Made by a program: the position numbers and the translations under genes
In this document: positions 1-9,500 of the stretch, in pieces
Numbering within the stretch: the stretch's first letter is position 1
Layout of the letters: every line of letters begins with the position of its first letter
DNA from: a bacterium
GTDB taxonomy: Bacteria > Sysuimicrobiota > Sysuimicrobiia > Sysuimicrobiales > Segetimicrobiaceae
DNA length: 59,466 bases
Assembly: GCA_035945995.1 (NCBI GenBank)
Contig: DASYZR010000110.1
Coordinates: 1 to 59,466, forward strand
Direction: 5' to 3'
Notes under the pieces: model-generated
Databases searched by the model: none
Told to the model about the DNA's origin: nothing
The model's input: only the letters and a program-made list of their open reading frames with translations

Positions 1-2
1 AT

Positions 3-116
3 GAGGCCGGCCGGCGCGCTCGCGGCGCCGCGGTGCATTTCCTTTCCACCTTGGCGTGGGCCGAGGTACTGCGGGACTTGATGCCGCGGTTGGAAGCGTT
101 CAGGAAGGCCCAATAG
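3..116 (+). CDS. possible C-terminal end of a gene entering from the left edge
   Basis: An open frame runs from the first bases of the window to a TAG at 114-116. Its last part reads as a plausible amphipathic helix (FLSTLAWAEVLRDLMPRLEA). No start lies inside the window and I do not recognise the family. It could equally be chance coding potential in GC-rich DNA. Confidence 0.2.
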   Translation, partial: EAGRRARGAAVHFLSTLAWAEVLRDLMPRLEAFRKAQ

Positions 117-140
117 GCGGGCCTTGGACGCGTCCGCTAC

Positions 141-199
141 GTGACGATCCGCGCGGCCCGCGGCCATGGGGGTAATCGCAAAATCCCCTCCCGGCACCA
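141..199. repeat. 59-bp diverged repeat, copy A (tRNA-3'-end-like)
   Basis: This stretch aligns with 6119-6176 over its whole length: both start GTGAYGATCCG, contain GCGGCCATGGGG, and end in CGCAAAATCC followed by CTCCCGGCACC. The last about 22 bases resemble the 3' end of a tRNA (T-loop tail, CCCC T-stem strand, TCCCGGC acceptor strand, ACCA). No complete cloverleaf is present, so this is a remnant or repeat and not a tRNA gene. The rest of 117-555 contains nothing else I can support. Confidence 0.55.
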
Positions 200-555
200 T
201 CCCGGTTCCTGGTTTGGCAACTTCCACGGTCCAGCAGGGCTGGTAGGTTTCCGCGAACTTCCCCCGACGCGGCGGGCGCCGTCAAGATAAACCATGTCGG
301 CAATGAGCGGGGAGGCGGTCGACGCCGGTCTCGCCCCACGTCTTGATCTCATGTCCAGGCCTAAGCGCTGCGCTTGATCTGCTCGATTTTCTCCGGCTTG
401 AGCAAGATCTGCAAGTTGCGATGCGAGGCCGACCCTGGAACATCTTCTACGATGGCCTCTATGTGGTCACCGCGGCAGCGGAAGGCACCCTTGGCGATGC
501 GGCGCCCGCCCAGACACCGTGGGCCGCGTTGCTCGCCGGCAGCACGTCGGAACGG

Positions 556-1425
556 TTATGGCGTCCTCTCCGGCGGAATCCCGCGCACCCCACCCATGAA
601 CGGCTCGAGCAGTTTGGTGAACTCCATCGGGAACACGAACTTCGTGGCCGGGCCCGCTCCGAGCGCTTTCAGGGCCTCCAGGTACTGGAGGCTCATCGTA
701 TTGGTGTCCACGGTCTTGGCGATGCTGAAGATCCTGTCGAGCGCAAGCGAGAACCCCTCCGCCCGGAGGATCGCGGCCTGACGGTCGCCCTCGGCCTTTA
801 GGATGGCCGACTGCTTTTCTCCCTCGGCGATGGTGATGGCGGCCTGTTTCTTCCCGTCGGCCTCCGTGACGAGCGCGCGCCGGCTCCGTTCGGCGGACAT
901 CTGCCGCGTCATCGCATCCTGGACGTCCTTGGGAGGCGTGATCTCGCGGATCTCCACGGTGGTCACCTTGACCCCCCACCGCTCCGTGACCTCGTCGAGC
1001 TTGGCGCGCATGGCGTGATTGATCCGGTCGCGCTGGGTCAGGGCCTCGTCGAGGCTGAGGTCGCCGATCACCGCGCGCAGCCCGGTCGTGGCGATCCCCT
1101 GGGCGGCGCCGGCGAAGTTGCCCACCTGGATGACGGTGAGCTGCGGGTCGAACACCTTCCAGTAGATCAGGAAATCAATGGAGATCGGCGCGTTGTCCTT
1201 GGTGATGCAGGTCTGCGCGGGGATCTCGAGGAACGCCTCCCGGAGGTCTACCCACACCGCCTTGTCGACGATCGGGATCAGGTAGACGATCCCCGGACCC
1301 TTCGGGCCGAAGCTGCGGCCTAGGCGGAACACCACCAGGCGCTGGTACTCGCGGACAATCTTGATCCCGTTATACGCCAAGAGCACGGCGACGATGACGA
1401 CCGCGACTGCGAACCCAGATCCCAT
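556..1425 (-). CDS. slipin/stomatin-like SPFH (band 7) membrane protein
   Basis: The 289-aa protein has one N-terminal membrane segment (about residues 5-20, rich in V, A and L) followed by the SPFH start KIVREYQRLVVFRLGR and a band 7 core. The helical part carries the slipin hallmarks MTRQMSAERSRRA and repeated AEGEKQSAILKAEG-type heptads (about residues 175-225) that drive oligomerisation. Slipins form membrane-microdomain scaffolds, often with an NfeD protease partner; no nfeD gene is adjacent here. The ATG at 1425 has GGAGGG a few bases upstream, which supports this start. The family assignment is firm; the cellular role is not known from context. Confidence 0.9.
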   Translation of the reverse strand: MGSGFAVAVVIVAVLLAYNGIKIVREYQRLVVFRLGRSFGPKGPGIVYLIPIVDKAVWVDLREAFLEIPAQTCITKDNAPISIDFLIYWKVFDPQLTVIQVGNFAGAAQGIATTGLRAVIGDLSLDEALTQRDRINHAMRAKLDEVTERWGVKVTTVEIREITPPKDVQDAMTRQMSAERSRRALVTEADGKKQAAITIAEGEKQSAILKAEGDRQAAILRAEGFSLALDRIFSIAKTVDTNTMSLQYLEALKALGAGPATKFVFPMEFTKLLEPFMGGVRGIPPERTP

Positions 1426-1869
1426 GGTGGCTTCCCTCCGACCCTGCAGTCCCTTCGCCTTCGTGGGACCGGCCTCCTCGCAGCGCCTTCGGCCTCTGCC
1501 GGGCTACCGTTTCCCTTTTGAGACCGGGCATCTCTCGGCGCTGGTCGTGCCTGTTGGCACCGACGGCAGTTCCCATGTGCTTGCCTCGAAAATCGCCCGC
1601 CACCTTCGTGCGGCCTCGCGGGGCTGCGGGGCATGCTTCTGGCGTAGGCTGGAGGGATGGAAGCAGGCCGCCAGTACAGGTAAAGCCCCAGATCTGGACC
1701 GATGAGGCCCCTTGCCGGCTTCGCTTCTCCGCTCAAACAAGCGTACACTGAGAGTGCTTTCCCCTTCCTTACGCCCGCGGCCATGTCCCCGGCACCCGGT
1801 CGGCTCCTCGGAGGAGAAGGCACCCGATCGCAGCCTATGCGACCAGAGCCAGTGTTGAGGAGGATGACC
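1426..1869. other. 444-bp intergenic region, no gene recognised
   Basis: This divergent spacer lies between the slipin gene and the small winged-helix gene. The frames across it give low-complexity Arg/Pro/Gly-rich translations typical of shadow ORFs. A short inverted repeat (CGCT-CAAACA-AGCG, about 1730-1743) sits next to a TACACT hexamer at 1744-1749, which might be a -10 element, but no matching -35 is visible. Confidence 0.4.
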
Positions 1870-2109
1870 ATGGCGATCGACACCGAACGGAACCGGGTAT
1901 TGGCTGCGTTACGGGATCAGCCGGACGGCGCGAACAGCTCCGTCCTGGGTGAGCATCTTGGCCTCGTGCGGGAGGACGTGGAACGCCATCTTCTCTACTG
2001 CGCCGATTACGGGTTGGCGACGTGGAAGCGAGTTCGGAGCGGATTGGGGCAGGCCGTGATCACGGAGCGCGGCCGCGACTACTTGGTGCGCCAGGATCGG
2101 TCGCCCTGA
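1870..2109 (+). CDS. small winged-helix-like DNA-binding protein
   Basis: The 79-aa product begins MAIDTERNRVLAALRDQPDG and reads as a winged helix: a first helix (RNRVLAALRD), a segment with the pattern of a recognition-helix pair (NSSVLGEHLGLVREDVERHL), and a C-terminal wing (QAVITERGRDYL, where ITERGRDYL is typical of DNA-binding helix-turn-helix tails). The ATG at 1870 was chosen over the ATG at 1864 because GAGGAGG at 1857-1863 gives a 6-nt spacing to it. It is probably a small transcriptional regulator or a stand-alone DNA-binding domain. No target can be named. Confidence 0.65.
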   Translation: MAIDTERNRVLAALRDQPDGANSSVLGEHLGLVREDVERHLLYCADYGLATWKRVRSGLGQAVITERGRDYLVRQDRSP

Positions 2110-2283
2110 GCAAAGTAAGACGCCAAAGTCGGACCGAGCCAGGGATACGACGGTCAAGGTAGAGGTCGAGTGGCATATGCCATGCCGTCGGGGGAGTGTA
2201 AGCAGCGTTCCTTCTGGCACGGCTGGTGCCTGATCAGCGCCGCTCGTCCTGCGTCGCCCCGGCTGGTCGACGAGCTTGTCTGG

Positions 2284-2764
2284 GTCGGGTACGATGCGAT
2301 CCGGCCGCAGCCCAGGTGGACAATGGAAATCATCTCCGCCCGTAGGTTCACAGCGCGGGCCAGGGCGTCGGGCGAGGCACTCGGCCGGGCCGGGCACCAG
2401 GGCCTCGTGAAGATCTATCCGGGCGCCAAGGGCATCAAGTGTGCCGGCCGCAGCGACGCGCTGATCCTCGACGACCGCTCGCGGTCGGACACGTGTCCGA
2501 CGATGGCGATCGACGAAACGGACGTCCAGGTGACCCACGGAGGCGACCGTGGTCAAGGTCTCGGACGAGCAGCTGTTCTATCTCATGAGCCGCGGGATCA
2601 ACCAGAATGAGGCGACGAACATGATCGTCCGGGAATTGTCGAGCCGATCTCACGCGAGTTGCCGATGGCGTACAGCCGCGGAGCTGAACCGGCTGATCCA
2701 GTTTGCAATGGAGGGTCGGTCGGCTAAACGGCCCCGCAGTGAGACGGGAGCGAGGAACTTTTGA
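2284..2764 (+). pseudogene. sufB: decayed sufB (Fe-S cluster scaffold), C-terminal part
   Basis: The translated segments line up in order with the C-terminal third of SufB but need several frame changes. One frame gives a TMEIISARRF segment, [31 protein letters not shown] and [12 protein letters not shown] single extra base near 2541-2543 then shifts to [20 protein letters not shown] and ATNMIVRE. A further shift after about 2635 gives [12 protein letters not shown], and a shift back gives [12 protein letters not shown]. Intact SufB is about 470 aa, and its N-terminal two thirds are not recognisable upstream. SufB is the cluster scaffold of the SUF complex, so the cell presumably has an intact copy elsewhere. 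The remnant ends 16 bp before groEL. Confidence 0.88.
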
Positions 2765-2768
2765 TTGA

Positions 2769-4412
<1,644 letters not shown>

Positions 4413-4508
4413 CGCCTGCCGGCGAGGGGTCGTCAATGAACTCCAGGAACCAGATCCGCGAGCGTCTGGCTTTCTTCGATCTCTTCTGAGGCCAAATCGA
4501 ACAAGAGA

Positions 4509-4958
4509 CTACCGGTTGGCGGACGTCGCCCCATCAACCGCGACCAACCCGTAGGTCACAATCCCCTCGGCCACGACCATGCCCTCTACCGTGGCGGTCA
4601 GTTGCGCCTTTCCGAACGGACCCTTTCCCCTCAGTGCAACCACGGTCGTGATGAGCTGGTCACCGGGGCGCACCGCTCGGCGAAACCGTACACGTTCGAG
4701 ATTCGCGAGGTAGATCAGACGACCATCGATGTCGGGGCGAAATGACACGAGGATAGCCGCAACTTGAACCATCGCCTCGACGATGAGGACCCCGGGCATC
4801 ACCGGATTCCCTGGGAAGTGGCCCGCGAAGAACGGCTCGTTGATTGAGACGTTCTTGACCCCGACGATGCGTTCGCCCGGTATCATCTCCAAGATGCGAT
4901 CAACGAGCAAGAATGGGTAACGCTGCGGGAGTCTCGTCAAGATCTGCTGAATGTCCAT
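4509..4958 (-). CDS. fabZ: 3-hydroxyacyl-[ACP] dehydratase FabZ
   Basis: The 149-aa hotdog-fold protein matches FabZ in length. It carries the opening motif [16 protein letters not shown], the active-site histidine loop [13 protein letters not shown] and the catalytic glutamate in VEAMVQVA. It dehydrates 3-hydroxyacyl-ACP in the elongation cycle of fatty-acid synthesis. It converges with groEL across a 96-bp spacer and stands alone, not in a lipid A (lpx) cluster. A 12-bp perfect palindrome lies 17 bp upstream of the start codon and might be an operator. Confidence 0.96.
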   Translation of the reverse strand: MDIQQILTRLPQRYPFLLVDRILEMIPGERIVGVKNVSINEPFFAGHFPGNPVMPGVLIVEAMVQVAAILVSFRPDIDGRLIYLANLERVRFRRAVRPGDQLITTVVALRGKGPFGKAQLTATVEGMVVAEGIVTYGLVAVDGATSANR

Positions 4959-4975
4959 CGCACGCTGCTGTGCTC

Positions 4976-4987
4976 TTGTCTAGACAA
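4976..4987. promoter_or_regulatory. perfect 12-bp palindrome upstream of fabZ
   Basis: TTGTCTAGACAA is its own reverse complement and sits 17 bp upstream of the fabZ start codon. The position suits a repressor operator, but a single short palindrome is weak evidence and no regulator is nearby. Confidence 0.3.
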
Positions 4988-5379
4988 AGATTATCCTACG
5001 CAGAGCCACACGAGAATGCCCCGGACCAAAAGTTCGAGGAGGGGCGGGTAATTCCTCGAAAAGGGGCACCGCCTCTCCATCCATGCCGAACTCCTGCACA
5101 AGATCGGTCCTCACCAGTTGCGCCATCATGCGGCCACGTCGATTCCCCAAGCAGACTGGGGACCTGGAACTCGTGCGGCAGGTTGAGGCAGAACGATATG
5201 GCTGGACATTCCAAAAATAAGTGACATTAGCTCGGCCATTGCGCTCGATGACATTTGGATGAAACATCTCCCTAGGCTATCCGTACTTGTGCTTGTCTGT
5301 CAAAACGAAATCCCCTTCCCGGCACCAATGAAATTCTCATTTTGACCAATCTCTAGTTCTGGCGATACTGCACTCGCCG
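4988..5379. other. AT-richer intergenic region between fabZ and vapC
   Basis: No credible gene is present. Base composition falls visibly below the surroundings, especially at 5210-5410, which fits imported DNA. It contains the short tRNA-like repeat copy B (5304-5327), partly framed by CAAAACGA before and TCATTTTG after, an imperfect inverted repeat. Confidence 0.45.
5304..5327 (+). repeat. tRNA-3'-end-like repeat, copy B
   Basis: The sequence CGAAATCCCCTTCCCGGCACCA looks like the last 22 nt of a tRNA (end of T-loop, T-stem strand, 7-nt acceptor strand, discriminator A, CCA) without the rest of the gene. It shares the ATCC-CTCCCGGCACC core with copies A and C but not their upstream 35 bp. 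Together with copy C it brackets the vapBC pair, as attachment-site duplications do around integrated elements. No integrase is present. Confidence 0.45.
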
Positions 5380-5796
5380 CTAAGGCATTAGGGTGAATGG
5401 TTTCCTTCCATGCAATCGATAGGTAGAAAATCCCCGGTGATCCAGGGTGAAGACCTGGTCGGTCTGACTCTCTTCGGCCAAGGCAACCAATGTGGCGTCG
5501 GCATAGTCCATGGGCAGATCCCGGTACTTCGCCATGAGGTCTGCAACACGGCGGAGGCTTTCTTGCGAGGAAGGTACCATCAGGAATGCGCCACGAAGGA
5601 AGAACTCCAAGCAGGCCTTCCGCGATGGCCATGCTGGGCCGACGAGATAAAGCGCCTCTGTGAGAACGGCTTCCGTTGTTAGGACCGGGCCCGCCGCCCA
5701 TCGCTCCAGTACGGCCACGCAGTCTTGGTGCGCTCTCTCGCTGCGGTCGACCAGGGCGACGAACGCCCCCGTGTCGAGCAAAAGCTCAACGGGCAC
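5380..5796 (-). CDS. vapC: VapC-family PIN-domain ribonuclease toxin
   Basis: The 138-aa protein has the acidic PIN-domain residues in order: the first Asp in ELLLDTGAFVALVDRSE, a Glu in LTTEAVLTEALYLV, and the C-terminal Asp cluster in PMDYADATLVALAEE and FTLDHRGF. Toxins of this family cleave tRNA or rRNA when freed from antitoxin. The start overlaps the stop of the upstream RHH gene by 11 bp, the standard antitoxin-then-toxin layout with translational coupling. Confidence 0.88.
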   Translation of the reverse strand: MPVELLLDTGAFVALVDRSERAHQDCVAVLERWAAGPVLTTEAVLTEALYLVGPAWPSRKACLEFFLRGAFLMVPSSQESLRRVADLMAKYRDLPMDYADATLVALAEESQTDQVFTLDHRGFSTYRLHGRKPFTLMP

Positions 5797-6043
5797 GCCG
5801 CAGGCGCCTCAGGAGATAGTCTCGGTGATGCCGCCCCAAGTCGGGTATGCCGCTCTCTACGCTTCCCAGCAGGTCCCGCACCAAGTCGATCGGCCGGCGC
5901 TGCGTCCCGAGATCAGCCTGGTTCAGGAATTGCTCCAAAGCCAAGCGGGCCACTTCTGATCGCCTGCGCCTTGTGCGTTTGGCGACTCGCTCGAGCCTAA
6001 CGGCCAAATCGGTAGGCATTCGGAGCGTCAGTTGGGTCTCCAC
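5786..6043 (-). CDS. vapB: ribbon-helix-helix antitoxin of the VapB/CopG type
   Basis: The 85-aa protein begins METQLTLRMPTDLAVRLERV and continues with KRTRRRRSEVARLALEQFL, the beta strand and two helices of a ribbon-helix-helix DNA-binding domain (residues 1-42). The C-terminal half (about residues 45-85, acidic then Arg-rich) would bind the PIN toxin. The start is a GTG at 6043. The protein probably represses its own promoter through the paired repeats just upstream. Confidence 0.85.
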   Translation of the reverse strand: METQLTLRMPTDLAVRLERVAKRTRRRRSEVARLALEQFLNQADLGTQRRPIDLVRDLLGSVESGIPDLGRHHRDYLLRRLRRAR

Positions 6044-6063
6044 AATCTCGCTCCACTTCGTTT

Positions 6064-6101
6064 TTGCAATTCAACGTAATGCATTGCAATTCGGAAGTCA
6101 A
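6064..6101 (-). promoter_or_regulatory. vapBC promoter with two operator half-sites
   Basis: On the minus strand TTGACT (6101-6096) is followed after exactly 17 bp by TACGTT (6078-6073), a good sigma-70-type promoter about 30 bp before the vapB start. Two identical 9-mers (GAATTGCAA on this strand, at 6092-6084 and 6072-6064) are 20 bp apart, two helical turns, and cover the spacer and the region just downstream of the -10. This fits cooperative binding of RHH dimers for autorepression. Confidence 0.6.
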
Positions 6102-6118
6102 GAGCTGATCATGTGGGA

Positions 6119-6176
6119 GTGATGATCCGATGGCGTGGCGGCCATGGGGATATCGCAAAATCCTCCTCCCGGCACC
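6119..6176. repeat. 58-bp diverged repeat, copy C (tRNA-3'-end-like)
   Basis: It aligns with copy A (141-199) end to end, in the same orientation. It begins at the upstream border of the vapBC promoter and ends in CCTCCTCCCGGCACC, the acceptor-strand-like end. With copy B it brackets the toxin-antitoxin module. Confidence 0.55.
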
Positions 6177-6598
6177 GAGAGTCCTTTCGCCGGCCGAGAA
6201 GCCTCGGTGCTTCCGGCCGATCCGGCCTTGTGCACGGCATCGATTCAACCCGGGGCTGGGAAGTCGTCGGTTGTCCTCGCGCCTGTTATACTAACCGGGG
6301 ATAATGCGCAAGATGTTAGTGTGGTGGCGTCTCCCTCGGCCGACCAGACGCTGGTTTCTCCGAGGCTTCGTGCGGCGACTCCGCCAACATTCCGAAGGCA
6401 CCCAAAAGCCACGATAGACATTCGGGGAAGAGGGGTATCGTTGGTGCAGCTTCACGGGTATCACACGCTGCTGTTTTATCCGTTGCACCCGGTGGCGGCC
6501 GGTGCCACAATGGCCGGCGGGCGGGTGCCATTCAGCGGCAGTGCACGACGGCTCGCGAACATCTCCCGTGCCAGAATCCCGCATTGCCAGCATGAATC
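6177..6598. other. 422-bp leader region before the glucan synthase gene
   Basis: No convincing gene is present. TATACT at 6287-6292 could be a -10 element, but the expected -35 position holds no good match. A 37-codon Arg-rich frame starts at 6304 and ends at 6417; it has no Shine-Dalgarno sequence and is not supported. The long leader may hold regulation for ndvB that I cannot resolve. Confidence 0.35.
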
Positions 6599-9500
6599 AT
6601 GAATACGGATCAACCGTCAGCCTTCACGCTCGATGATCTGGAAGAACCCATCCGGGCGGAGCTTTTCAGCCTGGAGCGGCTGGAGCAGCACGCCGAGAGT
6701 CTTGCGGCGGCGCAGACCGTCACGAACGATGTGAACCAGGGCCGTCCGCTGACCCCGCGGGTCGCAGAGAACGGCCGCGTGCTGCTGGAGTCATATCGGG
6801 TGATTGCTCCAGCGATTCGGGAGGAGTATGCGATCGTACCTGCGGCTGAATGGCTGGTTGATAACTTCCACATCGTCGGCCAGCAACTCCGGGAGATCGA
6901 AGACGATTTGCCGACCGGCTACTACCGCAAACTTCCGAAGCTCGCCTCGGGTTACTTGCACGGGTATCCACGCGTGTTTGGTCTGGCCTGGGCCTATGTG
7001 GCACACACGGACAGCCGTTTCGATCCGGACACGTTGCGCCGTTTTGTGACAGCGTACCAGCGGGTGCAGCCGCTCACCATCGGTGAGCTGTGGGCCGTGG
7101 CCATCAGCCTCCGGGTCGTGCTCGTGGAAAACCTGCGCAGGCTGGCCGAGCGCATCGTACGGAACCGCACCGCGCGCCAGGATGTCGACATGCTGGTTGA
7201 CAGCGTGCTTGGCGCAAACGGACACGCTCCCATCTCAGCGGAAGCGGCTCTCCGCCGCTTCGAAGGAACACCGCTCGGGACAACCTTTATCGTACAGCTG
7301 GTCCAGCGTCTGCGCGATCTCGGCCCGAAGATGGATGTTGTCCAGCGTTGGCTCGACCAGCGCGTGGCTGCGCGGGGGACCACGGCTGACGAAATTGTCC
7401 GGACCGGGCACCAGGCACAGGCGGCGATGAACGTCACGGTACGGAACATCATCACCAGCATGCGTTTGATGACGGACTTTGATTGGTCCGAATTTTTCGA
7501 GAGCGTCAGCTTGGCGGACGAAATGCTGCGAAACGAAACCAACTTCGCCGAGATGGATTTTGCTACGCGGGATTCGTACCGCCATGCGATCGAGGACCTC
7601 TCGCGAGGATCGCACCATTCGGAAATCGAGGTGGTGAGACGTGTGGTGGGCCGTATCAAACAGGCTCTCCCGGAGCCACCTGGCGATGGCCCGCCACGCG
7701 AGGACCGGCGTGCGGATGCGGGCTATTACCTGATTGCTGAGGGGCGTCCGGCGTTTGAGCGCGAACTCGGTTACCGCCTCGCGTGGCAAGGTCGGCTCCT
7801 GCGCCTATATTTGCGAAGCGCGGTGCCGGGCTACCTTGGGACGATCGCCCTCGTCGCCGCCCTGATTGTGCTGTTGCCGCTGCTACATGAACGAGACGCT
7901 GGAGTCGCGGCGTGGGGGCTGGTGCTGCTCGGCCTCCTCGCGGTCGTGCCTGCTTCCGACCTGGCGATCGCGCTCATCAACCGAGCCGTGACCCACTCAC
8001 TCAGGCCGCAGGTGTTGCCGCGGCTGGAGTTGCGCAACGGCGTCACGCAGGAGCTGCGAACGATGGTCGTCGTGCCCACGTTGCTCACGACCCAACATCA
8101 AGTCGAACAGTCAGTGGAGCGGCTGGAGGTCCACTACTTGGCGAATCCGGATGACGAACTGCGGTTTGCGCTGCTCACTGACTGGCTGGACGCGCCGACC
8201 GAGAGCCTCTCCGGCGATGACGAACTCCTTGCTGTCGCGGTGGATGGCGTCGTGAAGCTCAACAAACTCTACGGTCCCACTTCCGACGGCGGCGAGCGCT
8301 TCTTGCTTTTTCATCGGAAGCGTGTCTGGAACGAGGCCGAGGGCACGTGGATGGGGTGGGAGCGCAAGCGAGGGAAGCTGCGCGAGCTGAACCGGGTGCT
8401 TCGGGGCGGCGCGAACACGACGTTTCTGCCGATCGGCGGACGCCCGGTGCAAGCCCCGTCGGGTGTTCGGTACGTCATCACGCTCGATGCGGACACGCGT
8501 CTGCCGCGGGGCGCCGCGCGTCGTTTGGTCGGGACCATGGCGCATCCACTCAATCAGCCGAGCATCAGCGCGCGCGCTGGACGCGTCATCGAAGGCTATG
8601 GGATTGTGCAACCGCGCATCACCCCATCGCTGCCGGTCGACCACGAGGGATCGTTGTTCCAGATTATCTTTTCTGGCCCGCGCGGCATGGATCCGTATGC
8701 CTCCGCGGTTTCGGACGTCTATCAGGATTTGTTCGGAGAAGGTTCGTACACCGGCAAGGGAATCTACGACGTGGATGCGTTTGAGACAGCCCTGGCGGGC
8801 AAGATGCCGGATAACGCGCTGCTGAGCCACGATCTCTTCGAAGGCATCTTCGCGCGGGTTGCGCTGGCGTCAGACATCGAGCTGTTCGACGAATTTCCCT
8901 CGCACTATGAGGTGGCGGCTGCCCGGCAGCATCGCTGGGCGCGCGGCGATTGGCAACTATTGCCGTGGGTCTTCGGACGTGGGCGCGCAGCGTCAGGAGA
9001 GCGACGTGTCGCGATTCCCGCGATTGGCCGCTGGAAGATGGTCGATAATCTGCGGCGCTCGTTGTCCGCCCCGGCGGCGTTTTTCACGTTGGTCACTGCC
9101 TGGCTGTTGCCGTCGGCTGCCGCCTGGGTATGGACGACCTTCATCTTGACGACGGTCGCGATTCCCGCACTGCTGGCCTCCCTCATCGGATTCACCCCTC
9201 CTCACCGTGGGATCTCCAAGCGCGCCTATTTTCGCGCCGCCCTCACCGACCTTTCGGTCGGCGCGTCCCAGATAGGGATTACCGTGACGCTGTTGGCGTC
9301 CCAGACATGGCTGATGCTTGACGCGATTCTGCGGACTGTGGCTCGTATGTTTGTCACTCACCGGCGTCTCTTGGAGTGGGTGACTGCGACACAGACCAAG
9401 TCTGGGGGCGATCTGACGCTCTCTGGAGTCTATACACGCATGGCCGGCGGCGTGGTGCTTGCGGTGGCGGTGCTGGCGATGGTCGCCGTTGAACGGCACC

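Noticed and set aside
5985-6000. Possible extra tRNA gene near the repeats
   Set aside because: Only the 3'-end-like part is present; no D-arm or anticodon arm can be drawn for any of the three repeat copies.
6304-6417. 37-codon frame before ndvB
   Set aside because: It lacks a ribosome site, is Arg-rich, and has no support beyond being open.
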